From Nitrososphaeria archaeon (GTDB taxonomy: Archaea > Thermoproteota > Nitrososphaeria > Geothermarchaeales > JDFR-13), in contig JALWXN010000004.1 of the NCBI GenBank assembly GCA_027078545.1, positions 392,737 through 456,736 on the forward strand: a stretch of 64,000 nt of DNA. Reading direction: 5' to 3'. The notes beneath the pieces were generated by a model. That model did not search any database. It was not told the DNA's origin and worked only from the letters and a program-made list of their open reading frames with translations. The stretch's first letter is position 1; every line of letters starts with the position of its first letter. Shown piece after piece: positions 50,745 to 60,400 of this stretch. Position numbers and translations under genes: made by a program.

Positions 50745-51050
50745 ATGGAGAGCCTACTATTCACATCCGCGGCGCTGGTGGCTATAGGCCTCTACATGGT
50801 CTCGACGAAGAGGAACCTCATGAAGATAGTTATTGGCCTAGAGATCCTAGCAACGGGTGTGAACCTAAGCTTCATAGCCATGGGGTTCATCAGGACTGGT
50901 GGCCTGACGGACCCCCTTCCCCAGGCCATCGTGGTTACAGCTATCGTCCTTGACGGTGTCTTGGTTGGTGTAGCCCTAGCCCTTACCCTCGTGGTCTTCC
51001 GCCGTTTCAAGACGCTCGATGTTGATAGGCTTCGTAACCTGAGGTGGTAG
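50745..51050 (+). CDS. nuoK: Complex I-like subunit K
   Basis: 101 aa from ATG 50745. Three helices with the conserved acidic residues in NLMKIVIGLEILATGVNLSF and IVVTAIVLDGVLVGVALAL. Mrp/NuoK family. Confidence 0.92.
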   Translation: MESLLFTSAALVAIGLYMVSTKRNLMKIVIGLEILATGVNLSFIAMGFIRTGGLTDPLPQAIVVTAIVLDGVLVGVALALTLVVFRRFKTLDVDRLRNLRW

Positions 51051-51053
51051 GCG

Positions 51054-53102
51054 ATGGCGCTCCTGGCGCTCCTCCCATGGGTATTCCCATTTATCGTGGC
51101 GGCCACACTCCCCCTGGTCGCGAAGCTGGGTGGGAAGGCTAGGGACTGGTACGCAGTATCTGGTGGCCTGGTATCTGGGCTATCATCACTATTGATAGGT
51201 ATAGACTCCTTCGACGGTAGGCTGGACTACCTCGGCGGGGCTAAGATGCCCTACGACCTTGTCCTGGCGGAGTGGATACCTGTAGATGGGTACCGCGTCA
51301 CCTTCGGAGTCCTACTCGATAGTCTAAGCATATTCATGGCGAACGTCGTGGCACTGATAGGGACGCTCATACTGATCTACTCAGTAGAGTATATGCATGG
51401 GGACGAGGGGATACTCCGTTACTGGATGCTTATGAATATCTTCATAGGCTCTATGCAGGTCCTCGTCCTAGGCGACTCCCTCCTCGCCATGTTCTTCGGC
51501 TGGGAGGGCGTGGGCTTCGCTAGCTATGGCTTGATAGGCTACTACTATAGGGATGAGAAGGAGTATTGGATCGGCCCCTACCCCCCTACCCACGCCGGTA
51601 TGAAGGCCTTCATAACCACTAGGATTGGTGATGTAGGCCTCCTAGTAGCCACTATAGTCATATTCCTAACCTCTGGGACGATGAACTTCCTAGACCTGGC
51701 TAGTGAGCCTGGATGGGCCGCTGAGCTGGCTAGGTCCGGTGTACTGGCAGCTACACTCCTCCTAGCACTTCTAGGGCCTATAGGGAAGTCTGCCCAGTTC
51801 CCCCTACACGAGTGGCTCCCCGAGGCTATGGCTGGACCCACGCCTGTAAGTGCATTGATACATGCTGCCACGATGGTTAAGGCCGGTGTATACTTCCTAG
51901 CCAGGTTCACCGGGATCCTCTACGAGGTCTACTGGGCCCTCGAGGAGGTCGGTGTGAGTATATGGGGTGAGCTCAGCCTATTCTACACAGCAGTGGCGTT
52001 TGTAGGTGCCTTCACAGCCTTCCTCGCCGCGAGCCAGGGTATGGTGTCGGACCAGATTAAGAAGGTTCTGGCATACTCCACTGTGAGCCAGCTGGGCTAT
52101 ATGTTCGCCGCCTTCGGGATGGCTGGGCTGCTTATAGAGCATCCGAAGGCCTTCGCCGATGTATATGCAACTGGTATCTACCACCTGAGTAGCCACGCCA
52201 TATTCAAGGCCCTACTATTCCTCTCGGCCGGTGTGGTTGGACACGCTGTCCATAGCTACCTCTTCAGGGATATGGGTGGGCTTAGGAGGTATATGCCCTT
52301 CACATACTCGGTAATGATGGTCGGCTCCCTCGCCCTTGCAGGTGTCCCGCCCTTCAACGGCTTCTGGAGTAAGGACGCGATTCTCCACGCTGCGTATGTG
52401 GAGGGCTTTGGATATGTATACCTAGTCCTCGCGGTATCGGCTATACTCACGGGTTTCTACACTTTCAGGATGATGGGCCTGGCCTTCCATGGGGAGGAGA
52501 GTAGCCATGTTAGGCATATGGTTGAGGAGGGCCACCCACCCCATGACCCTGGCCTATTGATGAAGGCTCCCCTAGCCATACTGGCTATTGCCACCGTTGT
52601 CTCGGGCTTCCTCCTACCGATGCTTGGGAGCTACTTCAAACCGCTATTCAAGTTTATGGGTGTCCCTGAGGAGGAGCTTCTAGGTATAAAGATATTCAAG
52701 TCTCCAGACTTCTTCATAGCAACCGTCTCCAGCCCACTCTTCCTAGTGGCTATGGGTATAGTGGCTATGGGCGTAATACCCTCATACATGATCTACCTAG
52801 CCGGTAGGTATGACCCTGCCAAGCTGGTCTCTGGGCCGCTCAAGCCTATATGGAGCTTCCTCTACAACAGGTGGTATATCAACGCCCTCTACTACAAGGT
52901 CTTCGTCGATGGTGTCTATGCCCTTTCACGTGGCCTGTTTAACTACTTCGAGGTGACGGGTGGGGGTGAGGCGTTTAAACAGCTATACGTCTCCCTCTCA
53001 GAGGCTGCGAGGAAGATCCAGACCGGTTATCTGAGGATGAACATGTCGTATATGCTGCTCGCACTGGTGCTGATGACTATTCTCTACATGGTGGTGGTGT
53101 AG
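51054..53102 (+). CDS. nuoL: Complex I-like subunit L (antiporter-like)
   Basis: 682 aa. FFGWEGVGFASYGLIGYYYR, GPIGKSAQFPLHEWLPEAM, GPTPVSALIHAATMVKAGVY and KVLAYSTVSQLGYMFAAFG are the NuoL core with its proton-channel Lys and Glu. The C-terminal region is long and hydrophobic with a lateral-helix-like stretch, expected for NuoL. Proton pumping at the far end of the membrane arm. Confidence 0.95.
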   Translation: MALLALLPWVFPFIVAATLPLVAKLGGKARDWYAVSGGLVSGLSSLLIGIDSFDGRLDYLGGAKMPYDLVLAEWIPVDGYRVTFGVLLDSLSIFMANVVALIGTLILIYSVEYMHGDEGILRYWMLMNIFIGSMQVLVLGDSLLAMFFGWEGVGFASYGLIGYYYRDEKEYWIGPYPPTHAGMKAFITTRIGDVGLLVATIVIFLTSGTMNFLDLASEPGWAAELARSGVLAATLLLALLGPIGKSAQFPLHEWLPEAMAGPTPVSALIHAATMVKAGVYFLARFTGILYEVYWALEEVGVSIWGELSLFYTAVAFVGAFTAFLAASQGMVSDQIKKVLAYSTVSQLGYMFAAFGMAGLLIEHPKAFADVYATGIYHLSSHAIFKALLFLSAGVVGHAVHSYLFRDMGGLRRYMPFTYSVMMVGSLALAGVPPFNGFWSKDAILHAAYVEGFGYVYLVLAVSAILTGFYTFRMMGLAFHGEESSHVRHMVEEGHPPHDPGLLMKAPLAILAIATVVSGFLLPMLGSYFKPLFKFMGVPEEELLGIKIFKSPDFFIATVSSPLFLVAMGIVAMGVIPSYMIYLAGRYDPAKLVSGPLKPIWSFLYNRWYINALYYKVFVDGVYALSRGLFNYFEVTGGGEAFKQLYVSLSEAARKIQTGYLRMNMSYMLLALVLMTILYMVVV

Positions 53103-53103
53103 G

Positions 53104-54600
53104 ATGCTGGTCTCACTATCACTCTATATACTCGTTATCGGGGCACTGGTTGCCTATCTAGCCGCTGAGAAGATGGGTGCGAAGACTGGCTACCTAGTCT
53201 TCGCGTTTATAGCGGCTGCACAGGGGATTACGCACTACGCATATGTCTATAGCAGGCCGTACATAGAGAGGATCTCCTGGGTCGATATACCGGGCTTCAT
53301 GGAGATGACCCTATTCTTCAAGGTCGATGGCATCGGCTTCGTCTTCGTCACGATAATAATGACGGTTACGGCCCTAGCCGCGATATACAGCGTGGGCTAC
53401 ATGGATCACGCCGAGAATATTAGGGTCTACTACCTAGCCTACCTGGTGTACGTGGCGGGGATGTATGGAGCCATCGTCAGCTACAACCTGATCCAGTTCT
53501 TCTTCTTCTGGGAGCTGATGCTGATACCTAGCTACTACATGATCGCTGAGTGGGGCTATGGGGATAGGAGGAGGGTCGCCTTTAAATACTTCCTCTATAC
53601 CCAGCTGGGCAGTATCCTCCTGATCATAGCTATAGCTATACTGGGTGTCCTGAGTACTGAGAAGATAGGTGTGCTCACCTTCGACCTAGACGCTCTCTAC
53701 AGTATGGTGGGGAGTATAGACCTCGCTACCCAGAGGCTCCTCCTCTTCCTCATGCTCATAGGCTTCGGTGTCAAGATGGCTCTGGTCCCGCTGCATGGCT
53801 GGCTCCCGGAGGCCCATGCAGAGGCGCCTACACCTATAAGTGTCATATTGAGTGGTGTCATGATAGAGATAGGTCTATACGGCCTGATCAGGTATACGAT
53901 ACCCTTCACTCTCGACGTCTGGGGCTCCGAGTTCTTCACTAACCTCCTCTTGGGCCTGGCACTCCTAACCCTGTTCTATGGTGGGTTGAACGCGTTGGTT
54001 CAGAGGGATGTTAAGAGGCTCCTGGCCTACAGTAGTATCAGCCAGATGGGCTATATGTTCCTCGGAGTAGCAGCCCTGAACTTCGTCTCGCTGGAGGGGG
54101 GTATCTACCATGTGTTTAGCCATGGACTCTTGAAGGCCCTCCTCTTCATGGTCGCGGGTGTAATGATCCATGTAGTGGGTGTGAGGAGTCTTGACCAGCT
54201 GGGTGGCCTGGCCGGTAAGATGCCCTTGACAGCCTCACTAGCCATTATAGGGGCTATGGGTATTGCTGGGCTACCCGGTATAGCCGCCTTCATCAGCGAG
54301 TTCATGATCTTCGGGGGTGTCTGGGAGGCGAATACACCCTATAGACTAGCCTTCCTCTTCATAGCTGTCCTAGGCTCCGCCCTCTCCGCTGCATATATGA
54401 CGGTCTTCATTAGGGAGATATTCTTCAGAGAGTTGCCGGAGGAGTTGGAGGGGGTTGGTGAGGCCCCGCTCACCATGCTTATACCCATGGCCGGCCTAGC
54501 ATTACTCGCCATCGTCTTCGGGGTATATCCCAAGCCTCTACTAGACATCCTGGTGGCTGGTCTCGAGGAGTTCTTCGCCGCTATAGGGGGTGTAGCATAG
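53104..54600 (+). CDS. nuoM: Complex I-like subunit M (antiporter-like)
   Basis: 498 aa. FFFFWELMLIPSYYMIAEWG, KMALVPLHGWLPEAHAEAPTP, KRLLAYSSISQMGYMFLGVAAL and SHGLLKALLFMVAGV are NuoM signatures. It begins 1 bp after nuoL. Confidence 0.95.
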   Translation: MLVSLSLYILVIGALVAYLAAEKMGAKTGYLVFAFIAAAQGITHYAYVYSRPYIERISWVDIPGFMEMTLFFKVDGIGFVFVTIIMTVTALAAIYSVGYMDHAENIRVYYLAYLVYVAGMYGAIVSYNLIQFFFFWELMLIPSYYMIAEWGYGDRRRVAFKYFLYTQLGSILLIIAIAILGVLSTEKIGVLTFDLDALYSMVGSIDLATQRLLLFLMLIGFGVKMALVPLHGWLPEAHAEAPTPISVILSGVMIEIGLYGLIRYTIPFTLDVWGSEFFTNLLLGLALLTLFYGGLNALVQRDVKRLLAYSSISQMGYMFLGVAALNFVSLEGGIYHVFSHGLLKALLFMVAGVMIHVVGVRSLDQLGGLAGKMPLTASLAIIGAMGIAGLPGIAAFISEFMIFGGVWEANTPYRLAFLFIAVLGSALSAAYMTVFIREIFFRELPEELEGVGEAPLTMLIPMAGLALLAIVFGVYPKPLLDILVAGLEEFFAAIGGVA

Positions 54601-56085
54601 ATGATAATGGTTAACCCCGTCGTGGATATACTCTTGATATCGGGCTTGGCGGCCGTGATCGTCCCCCTGCTGGGTGGGCTGGTCAGGGCTGAGAAGAGGT
54701 TCCTAGGCCTGATAGGCGTCTTGGCGTATATAGCGTTGCTCGCCTATCTCCTACAGCCAGATGTCTGGGGCTCGGTCCATAGGTATGAGCCTTTCCAGGG
54801 CCTCTTCAGCAGCTCCCTCACCCTCGACGGGTTCAGCAAGTTCTTCATCCTGGTATTCACACTCCTGGCTATCCCGGTCTATCTACACTCCATAGACTAT
54901 ATGGCTAGGGATAGGAACCTAGTCCTATACTACACCCTGACAGGTATAATGATGTTTGGCCTCATAGGCCTATCGATGGCTGACGACCTCTTCACATTCT
55001 TCGTCTTCTGGGAGGCCATGGCTATAAGTAGCTATGTCCTGGTCGGCTTCAGGTATCATCTGGACGAGCCTGTGGAGGCGGCTGTGAAGTATCTCGTGAT
55101 GAGTGGTGTGGCTAGCCTCCTAATGCTCTACGGCATAAGCATTATCTATGGCTTGGTGGGGAGTCTACGTATATCCGCCGTCGTGGCCTATCTACAGGGA
55201 GGTGTGGCTGGCCAGGCTATATATCCCGTCCTCCTCGCCGCTACACTACTATTCATAGGCTTCGGTGTGAAGGCTGCATACTTCCCGTTCTGGACCTGGC
55301 TACCAGATGCCCATCCCGCAGCTCCGAGCCCCATATCCGCCCTCCTATCAGGCATAGTTATCAAGGCTGGTATAGTGGGTCTCGCCAAGTTCGCCCTCCC
55401 CTTCATAGACCTGCTCGACGATGTCTTCTACCCAGCCCTAGTCATAGTCACTGTTGTTACTATAACTCTGGCCAATCTAATGGCACTTATGCAGAGTGAT
55501 GTGAAGCGTCTATTGGCTTATAGTAGCATAGCCAACATTGGCTTCGTATTGATAGGCTATGTCTCCGCCCTCTACGGAGCTGGTGTAGTGGGGCTGGCCG
55601 CAGCCTTCTCCCACGTCTTGAGCCACGCCCTGGGGAAGGGCCTGGCATTCCTGGCTGTGGGCGGCATACTCTATGTGCTCCACTCTAGGGCGATAGTGGA
55701 TCTGGAGGGGTTTGGGAAGAGGTATCCGGGCCTCTCGATAGCCCTCATGATCGCCCTACTAAGCCTGAGTGGCCTACCGCCCCTCCCAGGCTTCTGGAGT
55801 AAGTGGCTCCTAATACTCTCCGCCTGGGAGGCTGGTGAGTACCTAATCGCCGGTGTAGGTGTGTTCAACAGTGTTTTGGCGGCTATCTACTATCTATGGC
55901 TCTTCCAGAGGATATTCTTCTCCGAGCCGCGTGTGGAGAGCCGTGTAGAGGTGCCTGGCTACCTATTGACCTCCCTAACTATCCTGATCTTCATAATGGT
56001 GGCTATCGGGGTATATCCAGAGCTGATGTATAGCTATGCCTTCGAGGCTGCAAGGGCGTTGGCACCCCTCCTAGCAACGCCTTAA
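54601..56085 (+). CDS. nuoN: Complex I-like subunit N (antiporter-like)
   Basis: 494 aa, starts directly after nuoM. FFVFWEAMAISSYVLVGFR, KAAYFPFWTWLPDAHPAAP, KRLLAYSSIANIGFVLIGYV and HVLSHALGKGLAFLAVGG give the antiporter core. It is last in the row, the usual NuoN place; MrpD-type relatives look similar. Confidence 0.92.
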   Translation: MIMVNPVVDILLISGLAAVIVPLLGGLVRAEKRFLGLIGVLAYIALLAYLLQPDVWGSVHRYEPFQGLFSSSLTLDGFSKFFILVFTLLAIPVYLHSIDYMARDRNLVLYYTLTGIMMFGLIGLSMADDLFTFFVFWEAMAISSYVLVGFRYHLDEPVEAAVKYLVMSGVASLLMLYGISIIYGLVGSLRISAVVAYLQGGVAGQAIYPVLLAATLLFIGFGVKAAYFPFWTWLPDAHPAAPSPISALLSGIVIKAGIVGLAKFALPFIDLLDDVFYPALVIVTVVTITLANLMALMQSDVKRLLAYSSIANIGFVLIGYVSALYGAGVVGLAAAFSHVLSHALGKGLAFLAVGGILYVLHSRAIVDLEGFGKRYPGLSIALMIALLSLSGLPPLPGFWSKWLLILSAWEAGEYLIAGVGVFNSVLAAIYYLWLFQRIFFSEPRVESRVEVPGYLLTSLTILIFIMVAIGVYPELMYSYAFEAARALAPLLATP

Positions 56086-56119
56086 ATCCTCTCCACAACA
56101 TTTTTTCCCTGGGGATCTG

Positions 56120-56980
56120 ATGCTGTGGAGTGGTGAGGCTAGGCACTACCTCCTCAACCAGGAGGCTGGCTATGGAGTTCTCCAGGCGGTTGTGGAGAGC
56201 CTTGTGAATAGGTGTCTGGGGGAGAGGCTCTCAGAACCTATAGTTGTGACCCACTCTATAGAGGAGCCCATAAAAATCCTCGGCTTCTACAGCCCCGGGG
56301 TATATGGAGCCAATACATATAGACGCTTCACCGGTGGCCGGGAGTACCTGGGTGACGACCTCCTATATATTGGGATACTACTCCCCGGGGGCATCGGCCT
56401 GAGAGAGGTTTACTCCCGCTTGGTGGAGATGCTCATGGATCTTGGGCTTAGGCCTGGTAAGGGCTGGATAGAGGGTGGAGGTGTCTATGGAGCCACCAGG
56501 TTTGGGGATGTGGGGCTGGCTGAGATCCTGGTGCCCAGGGGTATGGATATAGGGGGGCAGGTGCTGGATCTATTCACCCGTGTCTCGAGGCATGTCTATA
56601 GTGTGAGGGGGCTCGAGAAGTATAGGGGGTTGCAGTATAGGTCCCGGTCCTGGGTCGGGTACTCGGCTGGCGAGGGGGATATTGAGGAGGTTATAGGTGA
56701 TAGGGAGGGGTTCTGGATGAGGCTTGTCCTCTATATGCATGAGATATATATTAGGGAGGCGAGGGTGGAGGGCTCCTTCTACGCGGCTCCCCCAGCAGCT
56801 CCATACAACATCATGGCCTTCCTGAGGGGTGCACATGTGGATGAGCTCATCTTCTACCAGGCCGAGCTCTCCTGGAGGAAGATGGAGTTCCTAGGCCTGG
56901 ATATGGAGGAGGTGGTAGGCCTCCTTAGGAGGGCATATATATCCGCCGAGAAGTATATATCGAGTGTGGAGGAGGGTTAG
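56120..56980 (+). CDS. Unrecognised soluble protein, 286 aa
   Basis: ATG 56120 follows CTGGGGATCTG. No domain recognised. The protein has several Gly-rich beta-like stretches (YIGILLPGGIGLREVY, EGGGVYGATRFGDVG, AAPPAAPYNIMAFLRGAHVDEL), no Cys cluster and no membrane helix. It follows the complex I operon by 34 bp and may share its transcript, but no functional link is visible. Confidence 0.78.
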   Translation: MLWSGEARHYLLNQEAGYGVLQAVVESLVNRCLGERLSEPIVVTHSIEEPIKILGFYSPGVYGANTYRRFTGGREYLGDDLLYIGILLPGGIGLREVYSRLVEMLMDLGLRPGKGWIEGGGVYGATRFGDVGLAEILVPRGMDIGGQVLDLFTRVSRHVYSVRGLEKYRGLQYRSRSWVGYSAGEGDIEEVIGDREGFWMRLVLYMHEIYIREARVEGSFYAAPPAAPYNIMAFLRGAHVDELIFYQAELSWRKMEFLGLDMEEVVGLLRRAYISAEKYISSVEEG

Positions 56981-57020
56981 AGGGGTTTTATCACGGTAGT
57001 GGCTGGAAAATCCTTTTGGT

Positions 57021-57305
57021 ATGAGGGTGAAGGCGGTCTTCATACAGGAGTTTTATAGGGAGATGGGTGGCCACTCAATGGATCTCGAGGTGCCTGACGG
57101 GATAACTGTCAGGGAGTTGATAGACTATATAGATAGGAGGGTGAAGCCCGGCTTCAAGGAGATGTTGATGGAGGGGGATAGCCTTAGATACCCCGTGGAG
57201 ATAGCGGTGAATGGGAGGAGGATCGACTTCCTAGACGGGCTAGACACTGTTTTGAAGGATGGTGATAGAGTGCTTTTTTCGCCGAGGGCTCTATTCGTAT
57301 TATAG
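57021..57305 (+). CDS. MoaD/ThiS-like beta-grasp protein without GG tail
   Basis: 94 aa. GHSMDLEVPDGITVRELIDYI, then VEIAVNGRRIDFLDGLDTVLKDGDRVLF, is the beta-grasp pattern. The C-terminus ends SPRALFVL rather than Gly-Gly, so it cannot be activated as a sulfur carrier or protein tag in the usual way. Ten bp upstream of the GG-ending paralogue. Confidence 0.8.
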   Translation: MRVKAVFIQEFYREMGGHSMDLEVPDGITVRELIDYIDRRVKPGFKEMLMEGDSLRYPVEIAVNGRRIDFLDGLDTVLKDGDRVLFSPRALFVL

Positions 57306-57314
57306 TGGATAGCG

Positions 57315-57599
57315 ATGCCCGTGGTCCGGGTGAAGACCCTAGGAAGCCTCTATACCCTGCTCGGTAGGATGGAGCATGAGGTGGAGGTTGGGGACGGGGC
57401 TGATGTATGGGCTGTGCTGGGGAAGCTTATGGAGATGTATCCAGTCCTTAGGAGGGAGATCCTAGACGAGGAGGGTAGGCTACGTGAGGATCACAGGGTA
57501 CTCCTCAATGGGAGGGACATCACACACCTCAACGGTGTAAAAAGTAGGGTGGTGGATGGGGATCGTATCGCGATCATCCCGCCCGTTGGCGGCGGCTAG
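57315..57599 (+). CDS. MoaD/ThiS/SAMP-like protein with GGG C-terminus
   Basis: 94 aa beta-grasp protein ending IIPPVGGG, the activatable C-terminus of MoaD, ThiS and SAMP. Central motifs YTLLGRMEHEVEVGDGADVW and VLLNGRDITHLNG fit MoaD. A role in the tungstopterin made for the convergent aldehyde oxidoreductase is likely; protein tagging is also possible. Overlaps that gene by 4 bp at the 3' ends. Confidence 0.85.
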   Translation: MPVVRVKTLGSLYTLLGRMEHEVEVGDGADVWAVLGKLMEMYPVLRREILDEEGRLREDHRVLLNGRDITHLNGVKSRVVDGDRIAIIPPVGGG

Positions 57600-59467
57600 G
57601 CGACGATACCCTTGAACTCATCTAGGCCCAGCCTCTCCAAGGTCTCTGGGAGTGGCTTCCCATCTACCCAGCCCCTGAGCCTATAGTACTCTGGTAGGTA
57701 CTTCTCCAAGGCCTCCTTCGCCGTCTTACCCTTGGCTGGTCCGTCGGGCAGCGGCTCCTCCATCAGCCTCTTGGGTAGGCCGTCCCTATAGTTTATACCC
57801 TCCCTCACAGCGAATAGCCTCTCAGTATTGTATATCCTCTCACCGGTGATGAGCATCTCCTCTACCGTGTAGTCCTCCCAGCCAGTGGCTGCCTTCATGA
57901 CGCCTAGATAGTCCTCCGGCCCTGTGGAGAAGGTGTTGAACTTACATACAATCATGGAGTCGATGTAGGCGAAGTAGTCCTGCTGGAGCTTGACGTACTC
58001 CACCTTCTTCATGTCTATGGAGAGTGGGTCGAACTTCTCGGGGACTCCTAGGACGTCGAAGCTCACCGCGTATGCCCTTAGGTGGCAGCCTCCCCTGTTG
58101 CTGGTGGCGTATGCTAGGGCCATACTGTTTATACCCCTCGGGTCGTAGGCCGGCATCTCCATACCCCTTACATGTACAGCTATGTCCGGGGCTCCGAAGT
58201 ACTCCGCCAGCCTCTTGGCCCCCTCGGCAACGTAGTCGCCTATCCTGTTCCTATAGGCGGCCATCCATATCAGGTTTAGGAGTGCCTCCTCATTACCCCA
58301 TACCGGGTTGACGTCTCCCGCCAGCTCGATGAGCTCCTTCGCCTTATCCTCGGGGAGCTCACCCTTCTGGGCCTTCTCATAAAGCTCCATCAGGGTTGCA
58401 ACGGTGGCGCCGAAGCTTATTGTGTCGAAGCCCATGTCGTTCATGAGGTAGTTGGCCTTTATCAGGGACTCCAGGTTGCCTATCATTGTGTCGGCGCCGC
58501 TGGCCCATATCGTCTCGTACTCGGGCCCCTCGCTGAGTGGTGTCCTGTAGGGACCCTCCTCCACCTCGGAGACCCTGCTACACTGTATGGCGCATCCCCA
58601 GCAGCCCTTCCTAGCCTTCAGGTATACCTCTGCCAGCCTCTCACCACTGATGTCTGGGGCCTTCTCGAAGGTTCCTCTCTGCCAGTTCTTCGTCGGTAGG
58701 GCTCCATGCTCATTTATTATATTGACTAGGACGGAGGTCCCGAACTGATAGAGGCTCTGGCTGATCGGGTGGTCCATAATCTTCTTGATCAGGGTCTTGG
58801 CCTCCTCGAAGAACCTCTTCTTGTCGTATAGCTCATTTGTCGGCTTCCTCTTCCCATATGCCCATATAGCCTTTACACCCTTGGAGGCTATGACGGAGGC
58901 CAGGCCCGCGCGCCCGGCTGCCCTATACTTGTCGTTCATGACCGCGGCTATCCTACTCAGGTTCTCGGCGGCCGGGCCTACTGACAATATGCTGCCGACA
59001 CTCTCATCGGTTATCCCTACCTCCTCCCTGATAACCTTCTCGGTGTGGAATACCCCCTTCCCCCAGAGCTTCTTCGCGTCGTGGAACTCCACCTCCCCGT
59101 CGACTATGCTTATCCATACGGGCTCGTCCGACTTCCCCTCTAGGACGACTCCGTCATAGCCCGCGAATCTGAGCCAGGGGCCGAACTGGCCTCCGCTGTT
59201 GGCGTCTCCAAGGATCCCGGTCAGGGGGCTCTTGGCGACTACGTGGTACCTACCGCTCTCTATAGATGCTGTCCCAACTATTGGGCCGGTGAGTATGTAG
59301 ACCTTGTTCTCCGGGCCGAAGGGGTCTGCCCCCTTCGGTATCTCCTTGAGGGCTAGATATGCTCCGAGCCCCCTGCCGCCTATGAACTTCCTGATCACGC
59401 CGCCGTTGAGGACGTCGACCCTGGTCTTCATACTGCTTAGGTCTATCCTGAGGAGTTTGAACTCCAT
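57596..59467 (-). CDS. aor: Tungsten-type aldehyde ferredoxin oxidoreductase
   Basis: 623 aa from ATG 59467 with GGTGG 4 nt upstream. GGRGLGAYLALKEIP, GRYHVVAKSPLTGILGDANSGGQFGPWLRFAGYDG and AGRAGLASVIASKG belong to the N-terminal bis-pterin domain. Cluster ligands: CWGCAIQC (C289, C292, C296) and C508. PEYETIWASGADT and EMPAYDPRG lie at the pterin site. It oxidises aldehydes to acids and reduces ferredoxin; the exact family member (AOR, FOR, GAPOR) is not fixed. A TATA-like CTTTAAATC (minus, about 59513-59523) lies upstream. Confidence 0.93.
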   Translation of the reverse strand: MEFKLLRIDLSSMKTRVDVLNGGVIRKFIGGRGLGAYLALKEIPKGADPFGPENKVYILTGPIVGTASIESGRYHVVAKSPLTGILGDANSGGQFGPWLRFAGYDGVVLEGKSDEPVWISIVDGEVEFHDAKKLWGKGVFHTEKVIREEVGITDESVGSILSVGPAAENLSRIAAVMNDKYRAAGRAGLASVIASKGVKAIWAYGKRKPTNELYDKKRFFEEAKTLIKKIMDHPISQSLYQFGTSVLVNIINEHGALPTKNWQRGTFEKAPDISGERLAEVYLKARKGCWGCAIQCSRVSEVEEGPYRTPLSEGPEYETIWASGADTMIGNLESLIKANYLMNDMGFDTISFGATVATLMELYEKAQKGELPEDKAKELIELAGDVNPVWGNEEALLNLIWMAAYRNRIGDYVAEGAKRLAEYFGAPDIAVHVRGMEMPAYDPRGINSMALAYATSNRGGCHLRAYAVSFDVLGVPEKFDPLSIDMKKVEYVKLQQDYFAYIDSMIVCKFNTFSTGPEDYLGVMKAATGWEDYTVEEMLITGERIYNTERLFAVREGINYRDGLPKRLMEEPLPDGPAKGKTAKEALEKYLPEYYRLRGWVDGKPLPETLERLGLDEFKGIVA

Positions 59468-59631
59468 GGTACCACCCTTGAACTAATATCACTAGTAAAT
59501 ATCCCCAGTTGGAGATTTAAAGGGGTTTATGCCTAAGCATCATCTTAGGTGATATCCCCCACGCTATTCAACGGGGCCCAGCTAGAATAGACCCTGGAAT
59601 AAATAGGCTACCCCCCTTAACTATTCTGGGG

Positions 59632-60387
59632 ATGGGGATGGAGTTCCGGATCGAGCTGGAGCTTGAGAAGGGGCTTGAGAATGTCTACCTAGTGGCTGGG
59701 CTACCCGGTATGGGGCTCTCAGGTAAGCAGGCTGTGGACCACCTGATAAAGGTGCTCGACGTTGAGAAGGTGAGCCGTATAGAGACCCCCTTCCTCAACC
59801 CTCCAGGGATAACCACTGTGAACGGTGTCGTGGAGGATATGCTTACAGAGGTCTTCAACTTCTTCCATGCGGAGAAGGATGGTAAGAACCTTATAATCTT
59901 TACCGGTGAGGTCCAGCCCATGAGCCCTGAGTGGCAGCACATAATGTCTAGGGCCGTGGTTGAGAGTGTTAAGGAGTTTGATGTGAAGGCTGTCTTCACC
60001 CTTGCAGCCACGCCTATAGAGAGCTATAAGTATGATGTCGATGTCTATGGTGTGGCCACCTCTAAACAGTTCCTCAGTGAGCTGGTGACGTATGGCGTTG
60101 TCCCTATGGCTGGGCAGGGCGCTATAAGTGGGATGAACGGCCTGATAATAGGCTATGCGAAGATGTATGGGTTGAGGGGGGCCTCGCTACTGGCAGAGAC
60201 CTATCTAAAGTCTGCCCAGGACTTTATAGCGCCCTATGCACTCCTTAGGATGCTCTCCAAGATCCTCAAGATAGATGTTGATCTGAAGGAGCTGGAGGAG
60301 AGGAGGCAGATGTTCCACCAGGAGTATCTGAGGCATCTACGCGAGGCGGAGAGGGAGGATAAGTCTGGGCTCGGCTACATATCCTAG
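59632..60387 (+). CDS. PAC2 family protein (proteasome assembly chaperone-like)
   Basis: 251 aa, ATG 59632 or 59638. VYLVAGLPGMGLSGKQAVDHLI and LIIFTGEVQPMSPEW, then VPMAGQGAISGMNGLIIGYA, fit the PAC2 fold; the C-terminal helix is charged (ELEERRQMFHQEYLRH). Archaeal members are linked to proteasome assembly (PbaA/B) but this is not shown here. TATA-like AATAAATAGG about 33 bp upstream. Endonuclease IV follows closely. Confidence 0.85.
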   Translation: MGMEFRIELELEKGLENVYLVAGLPGMGLSGKQAVDHLIKVLDVEKVSRIETPFLNPPGITTVNGVVEDMLTEVFNFFHAEKDGKNLIIFTGEVQPMSPEWQHIMSRAVVESVKEFDVKAVFTLAATPIESYKYDVDVYGVATSKQFLSELVTYGVVPMAGQGAISGMNGLIIGYAKMYGLRGASLLAETYLKSAQDFIAPYALLRMLSKILKIDVDLKELEERRQMFHQEYLRHLREAEREDKSGLGYIS

Positions 60388-60400
60388 TTGGGTGGGCCCC

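Noticed and set aside
59531-59548. CCTAAG-CATCAT-CTTAGG inverted repeat between aor and the PAC2 gene
   Set aside because: Perfect but only 6 bp; short repeats of this size are expected by chance and it is not well placed relative to either TATA-like element.
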